Program-made: the position numbers and the translations under genes
Shown: positions 1 to 5,346 of the stretch, piece after piece
Layout: every line of letters begins with the position of its first letter
How positions within the stretch are numbered: the stretch's first letter is position 1
Notes under the pieces: model-generated
Seen by the model: the letters and a program-made list of their open reading frames with translations, nothing else
Database searches by the model: none
Told to the model about the DNA's origin: nothing
DNA from: Bacillota bacterium
GTDB lineage: Bacteria > Bacillota > Bacilli > Tumebacillales > Effusibacillaceae
Length of the DNA: 5,808 bases
Direction of reading: 5' to 3'
Assembly (NCBI GenBank): GCA_020059765.1
Contig: JAGVBM010000178.1
Span: 1-5,808 of the forward strand

Positions 1-648
1 ATGTATATTATTCCGCTGGCGATCATTGGTGCACGTACATACTATGTGATTTTTGAGTGGCCGTACTATGTGACCAATCCGCTCGAAGCATTCGCTATTT
101 GGCGCGGCGGTTTGGCGATTCACGGCGGTTTGATCGGCGGTGTTCTCGGAGGATTGTATTATGTCCGCAAGCACAAACTGCCTTTCCTGTTGATTGGCGA
201 CATCATGATGCCGAGCGTCATCTTGGGTCAGGCGATCGGCCGTTGGGGCAACTTCATGAATCAGGAAGCTCACGGAGAGGTTGTTTCCCAAGAGTTTATC
301 TCGAATTTCCCGCAATTTATCCAACAGCAAATGTTCATTGACGGACAGTATTATCATCCGACGTTCCTGTACGAATCACTCTGGAATTTGCTCGTGTTCG
401 GCATCCTGCTGCTGCTTCTGTACAAATGGCGGCGATTTGACGGACAAGTGCTGTTCTCGTACATGCTCCTGTACTCGATTGGCCGATTTGTAATTGAAGG
501 CATGCGGACGGACAGTTTGATGCTGGGGCCGCTGCGGGTGGCTCAATTGGTCAGCTTGTCGTTGATTGTCGCAGGCGTCGTCTTGTTGATTTGGGCGTGG
601 CGGCGATCGCAGCGTCAGGCGGAAAGTTCGAACACAGTAGAAGGATAA
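1..648 (+). CDS. lgt: Prolipoprotein diacylglyceryl transferase (Lgt), 5'-truncated by the window edge
   Basis: Lgt is an integral membrane enzyme that transfers diacylglyceryl from phosphatidylglycerol to the lipobox cysteine of prolipoproteins, the first step of lipoprotein maturation. The visible 215 residues carry family hallmarks: GGLAIHGGLIGG at about 36-47 (His41 matches the conserved His of the family), the signature GRWGNFMNQEAHG at 80-92 (with the conserved Arg81 and Asn84), PTFLYESLWN at 120-129, and a late GRFVIEGMRTD at 161-171. Several hydrophobic segments (about 1-16, 37-54, 127-141, 151-166, 180-200) fit a multi-pass protein, and the C-terminus is a short polar tail. Full-length Bacilli Lgt is roughly 260-290 residues, so about 60 N-terminal residues are missing. 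The ATG at base 1 is therefore probably an internal Met codon (family members read xxPLAIIGAR here), not the start. The reading frame is intact to the TAA at 646-648. Confidence 0.95.
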   Translation: MYIIPLAIIGARTYYVIFEWPYYVTNPLEAFAIWRGGLAIHGGLIGGVLGGLYYVRKHKLPFLLIGDIMMPSVILGQAIGRWGNFMNQEAHGEVVSQEFISNFPQFIQQQMFIDGQYYHPTFLYESLWNLLVFGILLLLLYKWRRFDGQVLFSYMLLYSIGRFVIEGMRTDSLMLGPLRVAQLVSLSLIVAGVVLLIWAWRRSQRQAESSNTVEG

Positions 649-653
649 TGCGG

Positions 654-690
654 AAGGGGTGCGAATGAGGAGATTCGCACCTCTTTTTTT
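654..690 (+). terminator. Intrinsic (Rho-independent) terminator after lgt
   Basis: A 12-bp stem pairs 655-666 (AGGGGTGCGAAT) with 673-684 (ATTCGCACCTCT). It has one G-U pair, a six-base loop (667-672), and is followed by an uninterrupted T run at 684-690. A654 can extend the stem with T685. It begins six bases after the lgt stop, so it most likely ends the lgt transcript and insulates the cyd operon. Confidence 0.92.
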
Positions 691-694
691 CATA

Positions 695-724
695 TTTAGA
701 ATAAATTTATTGAAAATTGATAAT
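695..724 (+). promoter_or_regulatory. Candidate sigma-A promoter P1 for cydAB
   Basis: TTTAGA at 695-700 (4 of 6 matches to TTGACA) and GATAAT at 719-724 (5 of 6 matches to TATAAT) are separated by 18 bases. The predicted start would be near 731, leaving a leader of about 130 bases before cydA. The -10 overlaps the left arm of the dyad at 722-745, a common geometry for repressor control. This is pattern matching only, and the A+T richness raises the chance of a false match. Confidence 0.4.
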
Positions 725-745
725 ATGTCAAAGTTTAGACATATT
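722..745. promoter_or_regulatory. Perfect 8-bp inverted repeat, candidate operator upstream of cydA
   Basis: AATATGTC at 722-729 and GACATATT at 738-745 are exact reverse complements separated by eight bases (730-737). The dyad lies about 118 bases before the cydA start and overlaps the -10 and expected start of candidate promoter P1. Its size and symmetry suit a dimeric regulator. The half site does not clearly match the Rex, Fnr or Fur/PerR consensus sequences I know, so no regulator is named. Low G+C in the stem makes a transcription terminator less likely, although T bases follow the right arm. Confidence 0.5.
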
Positions 746-787
746 TTTGACGCGAAATGTTCGATTTCCCGTACCGGAGAGCGCCCC

Positions 788-816
788 CTGAAAGCAAGAA
801 AGTATATTACTATAAA
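788..816 (+). promoter_or_regulatory. Candidate promoter P2 for cydAB
   Basis: CTGAAA at 788-793 (4 of 6 to TTGACA) and TATAAA at 811-816 (5 of 6 to TATAAT) are separated by an ideal 17 bases. Transcription would start near 823, leaving a leader of about 40 bases before the cydA start. It may be an alternative or additional promoter to P1. Sequence alone cannot say which is used. Confidence 0.35.
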
Positions 817-850
817 AAACAAAACACAGGGGAAACCGTGCTGCTTGGTG

Positions 851-856
851 GGAGGG
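851..856 (+). promoter_or_regulatory. Ribosome binding site that fixes the cydA start
   Basis: GGAGGG lies six bases before ATG at 863. The open frame continues upstream to 659, but those codons run through the lgt terminator and the A+T-rich control region and have no such site. This supports starting the protein at 863 (MSFDPATLSR). Confidence 0.85.
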
Positions 857-862
857 AAACAT

Positions 863-2197
863 ATGTCATTCGATCCGGCAACTTTAAGCCGAATCCTTAC
901 AGCGTTAACACTTGGATTTCATATCATCTTTGCAACAATTGGCGTAGGCGTGCCCGTTATGATCATGATTGCGGAGTGGTTGGGCATTCGCAAGCAGGAT
1001 CCGCACTACATTTTGCTGGCTCGCCGTTGGGCCCGCGGATTCACGGTAACGGTGGCTGTCGGTGTCGTGACGGGAACAGCCATCGGCATGCAGTTGTCGC
1101 TGCTGTGGCCCAGTTTCATGAAGGTGGCGGGGCAGGTTATTGCCCTCCCGTTATTCATGGAAACATTCGCTTTTTTCTTTGAGGCGATTTTCCTGGGCAT
1201 CTATCTGTATACGTGGGATCGCTTCAAGAAACCGTTGTATCACTGGCTGTTTGTGATTCCGGTGGTGATCGGATCCTCCGCATCCGCATTTTTTATTACG
1301 ACAGTCAATGCGTTTATGAATACACCGCAAGGTTTCACGCTGGCCAACGGCGCGATTGCCGCGATCGAACCGATCAAGGCGATGTTCAACCCGGCCACGC
1401 CGAGCAAGGTGGCACACGTGCTTGCCTCTTCCTATCTGACTTCAGCGTTCATCTTGGCCGCCATTACGGCCTGGTCGATTCTGAAAGGAAAAGGCGGCGA
1501 ATATCATCGCAAGGCGCTGCGGCTGACGATGATCTGGGGGCTGGTGTTCGCGGTCGGAACCATTGTGGTCGGCGATCTGTCCGGCAAGTTCCTCGCCAAA
1601 TACCAGCCGGAAAAATTGGCCGCTGCCGAATGGCACTTTGAGACCAAACCCCAGGCCGACCTGCTGCTGGGCGGAACTCTCGATCCCGAGACGCAGGAAG
1701 TAAAAGGCGCTCTGGTCTTGCCGGGAGCCCTGAGTATTCTGGCAGGCGGCACAACGAACACGGAAGTCAAGGGCTTGAACGACTTCCCGCAAGAATTATG
1801 GCCGCCGCTCTATGTCCACTATCTGTTTGACTTGATGGTGATTCTCGGCATGTACTTGGCCGTTGTGGCCGGCCTGTTTATCCTGGCGCGTGCCTGGAAA
1901 AAGAAATACGAGTGGAATCCGTGGCTGCTGCGCTCGATCGTGGCCGGCGGCCCGCTGGCAATGATTGCGATTGAGCTGGGCTGGATGTATGCGGAGATCG
2001 GCCGACAGCCCTGGATCTTGCGAGGGTACATGAAAACGTCGGAAGGAGCCACCATGTCCGGCGATGTGGGGCAAATGCTGATCCTGTTCGCGCTGTTGTA
2101 TGCGGTCTTGGCGATTGTCTCAACGAGCGTTCTGCTCCGCATGTTCCGCAACAATTCACCGGAGCTGGAAATGCAAAAACGGGGCATCCAACAGTGA
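863..2197 (+). CDS. cydA: Cytochrome bd-type quinol oxidase subunit I (CydA; YthA/CbdA-like short form)
   Basis: Subunit I carries the hemes and quinol site of cytochrome bd, which oxidises membrane quinol and reduces oxygen to water without proton pumping. The 444-residue protein has the expected landmarks: His20 (end of LTALTLGFH; heme ligand), Glu100 and Glu108 in FMETFAFFFEAIF, His185 in KVAHVLASSY and Met325 in FDLMV (heme b558 ligands), Lys251 and Glu256 in the Q-loop start QPEKLAAAE, and the signature GWMYAEIGRQPW at 373-384 with Glu378. Placement of His185, Met325 and Glu378 closely follows the Geobacillus enzyme. The chain is shorter than E. coli CydA (about 520 residues) because the Q-loop is brief, as in Firmicute CbdA/YthA. 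Residue 323 is Asp where E. coli and B. subtilis CydA have Arg in FRIMV. Start chosen from GGAGGG at 851-856. cydB begins 13 bases after the stop. Confidence 0.95.
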   Translation: MSFDPATLSRILTALTLGFHIIFATIGVGVPVMIMIAEWLGIRKQDPHYILLARRWARGFTVTVAVGVVTGTAIGMQLSLLWPSFMKVAGQVIALPLFMETFAFFFEAIFLGIYLYTWDRFKKPLYHWLFVIPVVIGSSASAFFITTVNAFMNTPQGFTLANGAIAAIEPIKAMFNPATPSKVAHVLASSYLTSAFILAAITAWSILKGKGGEYHRKALRLTMIWGLVFAVGTIVVGDLSGKFLAKYQPEKLAAAEWHFETKPQADLLLGGTLDPETQEVKGALVLPGALSILAGGTTNTEVKGLNDFPQELWPPLYVHYLFDLMVILGMYLAVVAGLFILARAWKKKYEWNPWLLRSIVAGGPLAMIAIELGWMYAEIGRQPWILRGYMKTSEGATMSGDVGQMLILFALLYAVLAIVSTSVLLRMFRNNSPELEMQKRGIQQ

Positions 2198-2209
2198 GGA
2201 GGGAATGAC

Positions 2210-3223
2210 ATGTCGCTTGAAATGATTGGCATCACCGTCTTGTGGATCTTTCTGTACGGATATGTGATTGTCGCCTCCATCGACTTTGGGGCCGGATTTT
2301 TTTCCTACTACGGGAAAATCACGGGCAAGGGCGAAATTGTCAACAAAGTGATCAACCGCTATCTTTCCCCGGTGTGGGAAGTCACCAACGTGTTCTTGAT
2401 TTTCTTTATCGTCGGGATTGTCGGATTTTTCCCGGATACGGCGTACTATTACGGGACCGCCTTGTTGGTGCCGGGAAGCATTGCGCTGATCCTGTTGGCC
2501 ATACGCGGTTCGTTTTATGCATTTAACCACTACGGAAGCAAAACGAGCAATGTGTACCTGTTTTTATACGGGACGACAGGACTGTTCATTCCTGCGTCCC
2601 TGGCTACCGTCCTGACCATTTCCGAAGGCGGCTTTATCGTGGAGGAAGGGAGTCAGATCCGTTTATTAATGGATCAACTGTTCACCAGTCCCTTCTCTTG
2701 GTCGGTGGTCTTTCTCGCCCTTGTCAGCGTTCTGTTCATCAGTTCCAGTTTCTTGACCTATTACGCCAATAAAGCCGAGGATCGGGAAGCGGAGAAGGTG
2801 CTGCGCAGTTGGGCGCTGTTCTGGGCACTGCCGACGATTTTCGCAAGTTTTCTCGTCTTCGTTTCCATGCGGAATCACAACGTGGAACATTTCAACGCCA
2901 TGTTGAACAGCAGTTGGCTGTTTGTTGTGTCGATGGCTTTTTTCCTGGCTGCCTTGGGCCTGATCATGCAGCGGAAAGCCTACGGACTGGCGTTTTTGTT
3001 CGTCATGCTGCAATTTGCCAGCGCCTTCTTCGGCTACGGCCAATCGCATTTGCCCTACTTGCTCTACCCGTACATCACCATTCATGACGGGGTAACCAGT
3101 TCGGTGATGGGAGAAGCGTTGATTTGGGCGTTTATCGGCGGATTGGTGCTGCTGGTGCCTTCTCTCGTGCTGTTGATGAAGATGTTCTTGTTTGACGCCA
3201 AATACGTCAAAGGACAGAATTGA
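2210..3223 (+). CDS. cydB: Cytochrome bd-type quinol oxidase subunit II (CydB; YthB/CbdB-like)
   Basis: Subunit II is the heme-poor partner of CydA and stabilises the hetero-oligomer in the membrane. The 337-residue product has about nine hydrophobic segments (near 8-27, 58-75, 83-105, 117-137, 163-186, 200-220, 235-254, 258-278, 304-326). Family features include SIDFGAGFF at 23-31 (the GFDLG-like stretch of CydB), PVWEVTN at 54-60 in the position of PxWDGNQ of E. coli, LLAIRGSFYAF at 95-105, and YGQSHLPYLLYP at 276-287. Length agrees with the short YthB/CbdB type. AGGAGG at 2197-2202 overlaps the cydA stop and lies seven bases before this ATG, so translation is probably coupled. No CydC or CydD transporter and no small hydrophobic CydS-like frame follows. 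Confidence 0.93.
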   Translation: MSLEMIGITVLWIFLYGYVIVASIDFGAGFFSYYGKITGKGEIVNKVINRYLSPVWEVTNVFLIFFIVGIVGFFPDTAYYYGTALLVPGSIALILLAIRGSFYAFNHYGSKTSNVYLFLYGTTGLFIPASLATVLTISEGGFIVEEGSQIRLLMDQLFTSPFSWSVVFLALVSVLFISSSFLTYYANKAEDREAEKVLRSWALFWALPTIFASFLVFVSMRNHNVEHFNAMLNSSWLFVVSMAFFLAALGLIMQRKAYGLAFLFVMLQFASAFFGYGQSHLPYLLYPYITIHDGVTSSVMGEALIWAFIGGLVLLVPSLVLLMKMFLFDAKYVKGQN

Positions 3224-3224
3224 T

Positions 3225-3266
3225 AAAAAACGGCCGTCGGAAACGAATCCGGCGGTCTTATTGTTT
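3225..3266 (+). terminator. Probable weak intrinsic terminator after cydB
   Basis: A nine-bp stem pairs 3232-3240 (GGCCGTCGG) with 3249-3257 (CCGGCGGTC), including two G-U pairs, around an eight-base loop. It is followed by an interrupted T-rich tail (TTATTGTTT, 3258-3266) and preceded by six A at 3225-3230. It begins directly after the cydB stop. The broken T tract suggests leaky termination. Confidence 0.55.
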
Positions 3267-3290
3267 GTGCGGAACGGAACATGGTATCAT
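3261..3290 (+). promoter_or_regulatory. Candidate extended -10 promoter for the SDR-VOC unit
   Basis: TTGTTT at 3261-3266 and TATCAT at 3285-3290 (5 of 6 to TATAAT) are 18 bases apart. TGG directly precedes the -10, giving the TGnTATCAT extended form common in Gram-positive promoters. The -35 lies in the T-rich tail of the preceding terminator. The predicted start is near 3297, about 31 bases before the GTG start. Confidence 0.5.
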
Positions 3291-3310
3291 CAAAGCAATA
3301 TCCGCTTTTT

Positions 3311-3318
3311 GGAAGGAG
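3311..3318 (+). promoter_or_regulatory. Ribosome binding site that fixes the SDR start
   Basis: GGAAGGAG lies nine bases before GTG at 3328. The open frame extends upstream to a TTG at 3220 inside the cydB stop region, but that stretch encodes a basic, non-conserved peptide across the terminator and promoter. The GTG at 3328 gives the normal short lead into the cofactor motif TGASSGFG. Confidence 0.8.
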
Positions 3319-3327
3319 AGAGAGCCT

Positions 3328-4188
3328 GTGGAAACGAAAAACGGGCGACCGGTCGCATTCATTACCGGAGCTTCCAGCGGCTTTGGCATGCTGGCCAGCG
3401 TGGCGCTGGCGAAAGCGGGGTATGAGGTCGCAGCTTCCATGCGAGATCCGGCAAGCCAGGGACGGTTACGGGAAGCGGCGATGCAAGCCGGTGTTCAGGA
3501 TCGTATCGAAGTGGTCAGGTTGGATGTGACGGAAACGGACACGGTGGAATCGGTCGTTAAAGACGTTTGGCAGCGGTTCGGCCGGATCGATTTGCTGGTC
3601 AACAATGCGGGATTTGCGGTCGGCGGGTTTGTGGAAGACGTTGCATTGGAAGAATGGCGCCGCCAGTTTGAGACCAATTTTTTCGGCTTGGTGGCCGTAA
3701 CGAAAGCATGGATGCCTTATATGCGGCAGCAACGCAAGGGCATGATCATGAATATCAGCAGTATCAGCGGACGTATCGCCTTTCCGGCGATGGGACCGTA
3801 TGTTGCCTCCAAACATGCGGTGGAAGGATTTACTGAAACCTTGCGGCTGGAAATGCTGCCCTATGGGGTACGTGTGGTGCTGATCGAACCCGGCTCCTAC
3901 AAGACGGAGATTTGGGGGAAAGGGCTGCAGTCGACGGTTCACGCGGAAGCATCGGCCTATCCCGAATCGATGGAAACCATTCGCAGGATGGTCCGACGTA
4001 TCGGGGAAACGGCTGCCGATCCGAAAGAAGTCATCGATACGATTGTCAGGGTGGCCCAGTCCCCCTCTCCCAAACTGCGCTATCCGATCGGCAAAGGAGC
4101 AACAAGCGGCATTCTCTTGAAGCAGCTATTGCCGTGGAAATTATTGGAGCGCATCATACATAAGAATATTTCGAAAAAGAAAGGATGA
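3328..4188 (+). CDS. Classical short-chain dehydrogenase/reductase (SDR family)
   Basis: This is a soluble NAD(P)-dependent oxidoreductase with a Rossmann fold, 286 residues, starting VETKNGRPVAFITG. The cofactor glycine motif TGASSGFG is at 13-20, an acidic residue in RLDVT at 64-68, NNAG at 92-95, the structural Asn at 117 (TNFFG), and the catalytic Ser145, Tyr158 and Lys162 in the order S-x12-YxxxK (YVASK). PGS at 188-190 closes the active site. Arg39 in ASMRD, just after the second strand, hints at NADP(H) preference. The basic C-terminal tail (KNISKKKG) has no evident domain. It resembles the Bacillus YusZ-like SDR group with TGASSGFG, but substrate cannot be read from sequence. Its stop sits at the start region of the next gene, so it heads a probable operon with two VOC proteins. 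Confidence 0.9.
   Translation: METKNGRPVAFITGASSGFGMLASVALAKAGYEVAASMRDPASQGRLREAAMQAGVQDRIEVVRLDVTETDTVESVVKDVWQRFGRIDLLVNNAGFAVGGFVEDVALEEWRRQFETNFFGLVAVTKAWMPYMRQQRKGMIMNISSISGRIAFPAMGPYVASKHAVEGFTETLRLEMLPYGVRVVLIEPGSYKTEIWGKGLQSTVHAEASAYPESMETIRRMVRRIGETAADPKEVIDTIVRVAQSPSPKLRYPIGKGATSGILLKQLLPWKLLERIIHKNISKKKG
4181..4185 (+). promoter_or_regulatory. Ribosome binding site favouring GTG 4194 over ATG 4185
   Basis: AAGGA at 4181-4185 ends eight bases before GTG at 4194, a normal spacing. An in-frame ATG at 4185 overlaps the SDR stop as ATGA, but it has the purine stretch touching it with no spacer, and no better site lies upstream. GTG 4194 is preferred. The choice changes only three residues. 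Confidence 0.5.
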
Positions 4189-4193
4189 CACAA

Positions 4194-4568
4194 GTGTCAG
4201 GACTTTTTTCTCGAATTGATACGGTGATCCTGCGAGTCAAGAATTTGCAGAAAGCGCGTCAATGGTATGAAGGTGTTTTGCAATTGACTCCCTCGTACGT
4301 CGGGGACGGCGATCATCAGATTGTTATTTACAAGGTGGGCGAAGGTACCCCTTTGACGATCTATCAATTGCAGCCGGATGAAGTGATGCCTGCGAAACGG
4401 TTTGCCACCGGCTATCCGATTTTCTTCGCGGAAGATATCGTACGGGCACATGTCCAATTACAAAGCCGCGGCGTAGAAGTGGAGGACATCGAGGATGACG
4501 GAGCGGTGCAATATTTCATCTTTCATGATCCTGACGGGAATCGGCTGGAAGTCTGTCATTGGGAGTAG
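4194..4568 (+). CDS. VOC-superfamily protein (glyoxalase/bleomycin-resistance fold), first of a tandem pair
   Basis: This is a 124-residue single-domain protein (127 if ATG 4185 is used) built of two beta-alpha-beta-beta-beta halves. The first is about 8-60 (IDTVILRVKNLQKARQWYEGVL at its head), the second about 74-124, ending in the family's FHDPDGNRLEV. VOC proteins include glyoxalase I, ring-cleavage dioxygenases, epimerases and antibiotic-binding proteins, so the fold alone does not give a reaction. Aligned by eye to the metal-binding pattern H-E-H-E, this protein shows Thr10, Thr55, Tyr74 and Glu119, so only the last ligand remains. A standard glyoxalase I role is therefore unlikely, and a binding or metal-independent role is possible. 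It begins at the SDR stop and is followed after 12 bases by a second VOC gene, implying co-expression. Confidence 0.85.
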   Translation: MSGLFSRIDTVILRVKNLQKARQWYEGVLQLTPSYVGDGDHQIVIYKVGEGTPLTIYQLQPDEVMPAKRFATGYPIFFAEDIVRAHVQLQSRGVEVEDIEDDGAVQYFIFHDPDGNRLEVCHWE

Positions 4569-4580
4569 GGAGGTATTTCC

Positions 4581-5027
4581 GTGCTGTTGAAGCCGCTCTA
4601 TGTGAACCTGATCGTCCGCGATTTGGATGAAATGCTTGATTTCTATCGAAATGTGTTGGGGTTTGAAGTGATGGTGGAATCGGAATTTGCGGATGAGATC
4701 TTCAGCCGGGGGGTGGGGCTGCCGGATGTGTCGATGAAAATGGCCCACTTGCGATTGCCCGGATCTGATTTTCGAGTGAAGATGTACCAGTATCATGAGG
4801 TGGCGGAGCGACAGCTGCATCGAGTGCTGCCGGAACAGACTGGTTTTCGGAATCTGGCCTTCCAAGTGGATGACATCGAACAAGGGTACCGGGAATTGAT
4901 CAATCGGGGCGTGTCTTTTGTGACACCGCCTGTATCTTTGAAACAACCGGGGTATGAAGCGGAGACCCGGCTTTGTTATTTTCACGATCCGGAAGGGAAT
5001 CTAATTGAAATGATCCAATCGACATGA
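4581..5027 (+). CDS. VOC-superfamily protein (glyoxalase/bleomycin-resistance fold), second of a tandem pair
   Basis: A 148-residue VOC protein starting MLLKPLYVNLIVRDL, with a GTG start seven bases after GGGAGG (4568-4573), which overlaps the stop of the preceding gene. The first half (about 6-72) has the helix DEMLDFYRNVLGFEV. The second (about 90-146) has FRNLAFQVDDIEQGYREL and ends FHDPEGNLIEMIQ. At the four usual metal-ligand positions I read Tyr7, Lys67, Asn91 and Glu143, so three are replaced, as in its neighbour. A longer insert between the halves (about 72-88) makes it bigger than the upstream copy. The two are clearly different in sequence, so they are not a recent duplication. They could form a heterodimer, since VOC domains commonly pair, but this is inference. 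Substrate unknown. Confidence 0.87.
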   Translation: MLLKPLYVNLIVRDLDEMLDFYRNVLGFEVMVESEFADEIFSRGVGLPDVSMKMAHLRLPGSDFRVKMYQYHEVAERQLHRVLPEQTGFRNLAFQVDDIEQGYRELINRGVSFVTPPVSLKQPGYEAETRLCYFHDPEGNLIEMIQST

Positions 5028-5064
5028 TGCTGGAAGAACAGTCGGGAGACAGGGGGTTGTTGAC

Positions 5065-5256
5065 GTGGCGGAAGGAGATTATGTTTTGACTTTTGCATTG
5101 GATGACGGCCGGGAAGTGGCTGCGTCATTCACGAATATCAACGATCGGGACGGGTGCGACATTTCGCTGGATATGTACCGGGTGAATTTGGGACCGATTA
5201 CGCCAGAGGTGTGGGAGCGAATCGTCGACAAGTTTAACGGTGCGTTATTGGGTTGA
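5065..5256 (+). CDS. Small protein of unknown function (63 residues)
   Basis: I do not recognise this family. The frame starts at GTG 5065, eight bases after a G-rich site (AGGGGG, 5051-5056), and ends with TGA at 5254-5256. The product is acidic and soluble, with no signal peptide or membrane segment. The N-terminal half alternates polar and hydrophobic residues (YVLTFALDDGREVAASFTNI, 6-25), suggesting a beta hairpin. A middle segment DGCDISLDMYRVN carries one Cys, and the end PEVWERIVDKFNGALLG looks like an amphipathic helix. It lies 37 bases after the second VOC gene with no terminator between, so it may be the last gene of the SDR-VOC unit. The good ribosome site and protein-like composition support a real gene, but conservation is untested. 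Confidence 0.65.
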   Translation: MAEGDYVLTFALDDGREVAASFTNINDRDGCDISLDMYRVNLGPITPEVWERIVDKFNGALLG

Positions 5257-5260
5257 AGGC

Positions 5261-5290
5261 TTGAGGGCGATGAGGGAATTGCCGAATAAT
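5261..5290 (+). promoter_or_regulatory. Weak candidate promoter before the coat gene
   Basis: TTGAGG at 5261-5266 and AATAAT at 5285-5290 are 18 bases apart, a passable vegetative-type match. A coat gene would usually be read by a mother-cell sigma factor (sigma-E or sigma-K), whose -10 pattern I do not find convincingly in 5257-5346. This 90-base gap shows no hairpin terminator. Confidence 0.25.
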
Positions 5291-5346
5291 GCTTGCCGGG
5301 TTTGGGCACTCTAGCGCTGGACAAATCAGCAAAGGAGTGTTTTTCA

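Noticed and set aside
722..749. Dyad at 722-745 as an intrinsic terminator
   Set aside because: The stem is mostly A-T with an eight-base loop and a short T run; a strong terminator already lies just upstream, so an operator role is more likely.
747..752. TTGACG as a -35 box upstream of cydA
   Set aside because: No acceptable -10 occurs 16-18 bases downstream; that interval is C-rich (around 768-776).
376..822. 148-codon open frame on the minus strand over the lgt end and cyd leader
   Set aside because: It runs antisense through lgt and its terminator, has no recognisable domain, and its composition looks like a shadow of the opposite strand.
659..862. 68-codon N-terminal extension of the cydA frame from GTG 659
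   Set aside because: It crosses the lgt terminator and the promoter region, encodes a basic non-conserved peptide, and the strong ribosome site at 851-856 points to ATG 863, where family homology begins.
1819..2280. Long minus-strand frames opposite cydA and cydB
   Set aside because: These are reverse shadows of well-supported membrane protein genes and carry no family motif.
3220..3327. 36-codon N-terminal extension of the SDR frame from TTG 3220
   Set aside because: It overlaps the cydB stop, terminator hairpin and candidate promoter, has a rare start and unlike composition, and lacks a ribosome site matching the one before GTG 3328.
4185..4193. ATG 4185 as the start of the first VOC gene, overlapping the SDR stop as ATGA
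   Set aside because: The purine-rich stretch abuts the ATG with no spacer, whereas AAGGA is eight bases before GTG 4194. Not excluded, only less favoured.
5257..5346. Terminator or sigma-K/sigma-E promoter between the 63-residue gene and the coat gene
   Set aside because: I found no stem with a T tail and no convincing mother-cell sigma pattern; only the short palindrome AGCGCT near 5313 was seen, which is too short to interpret.
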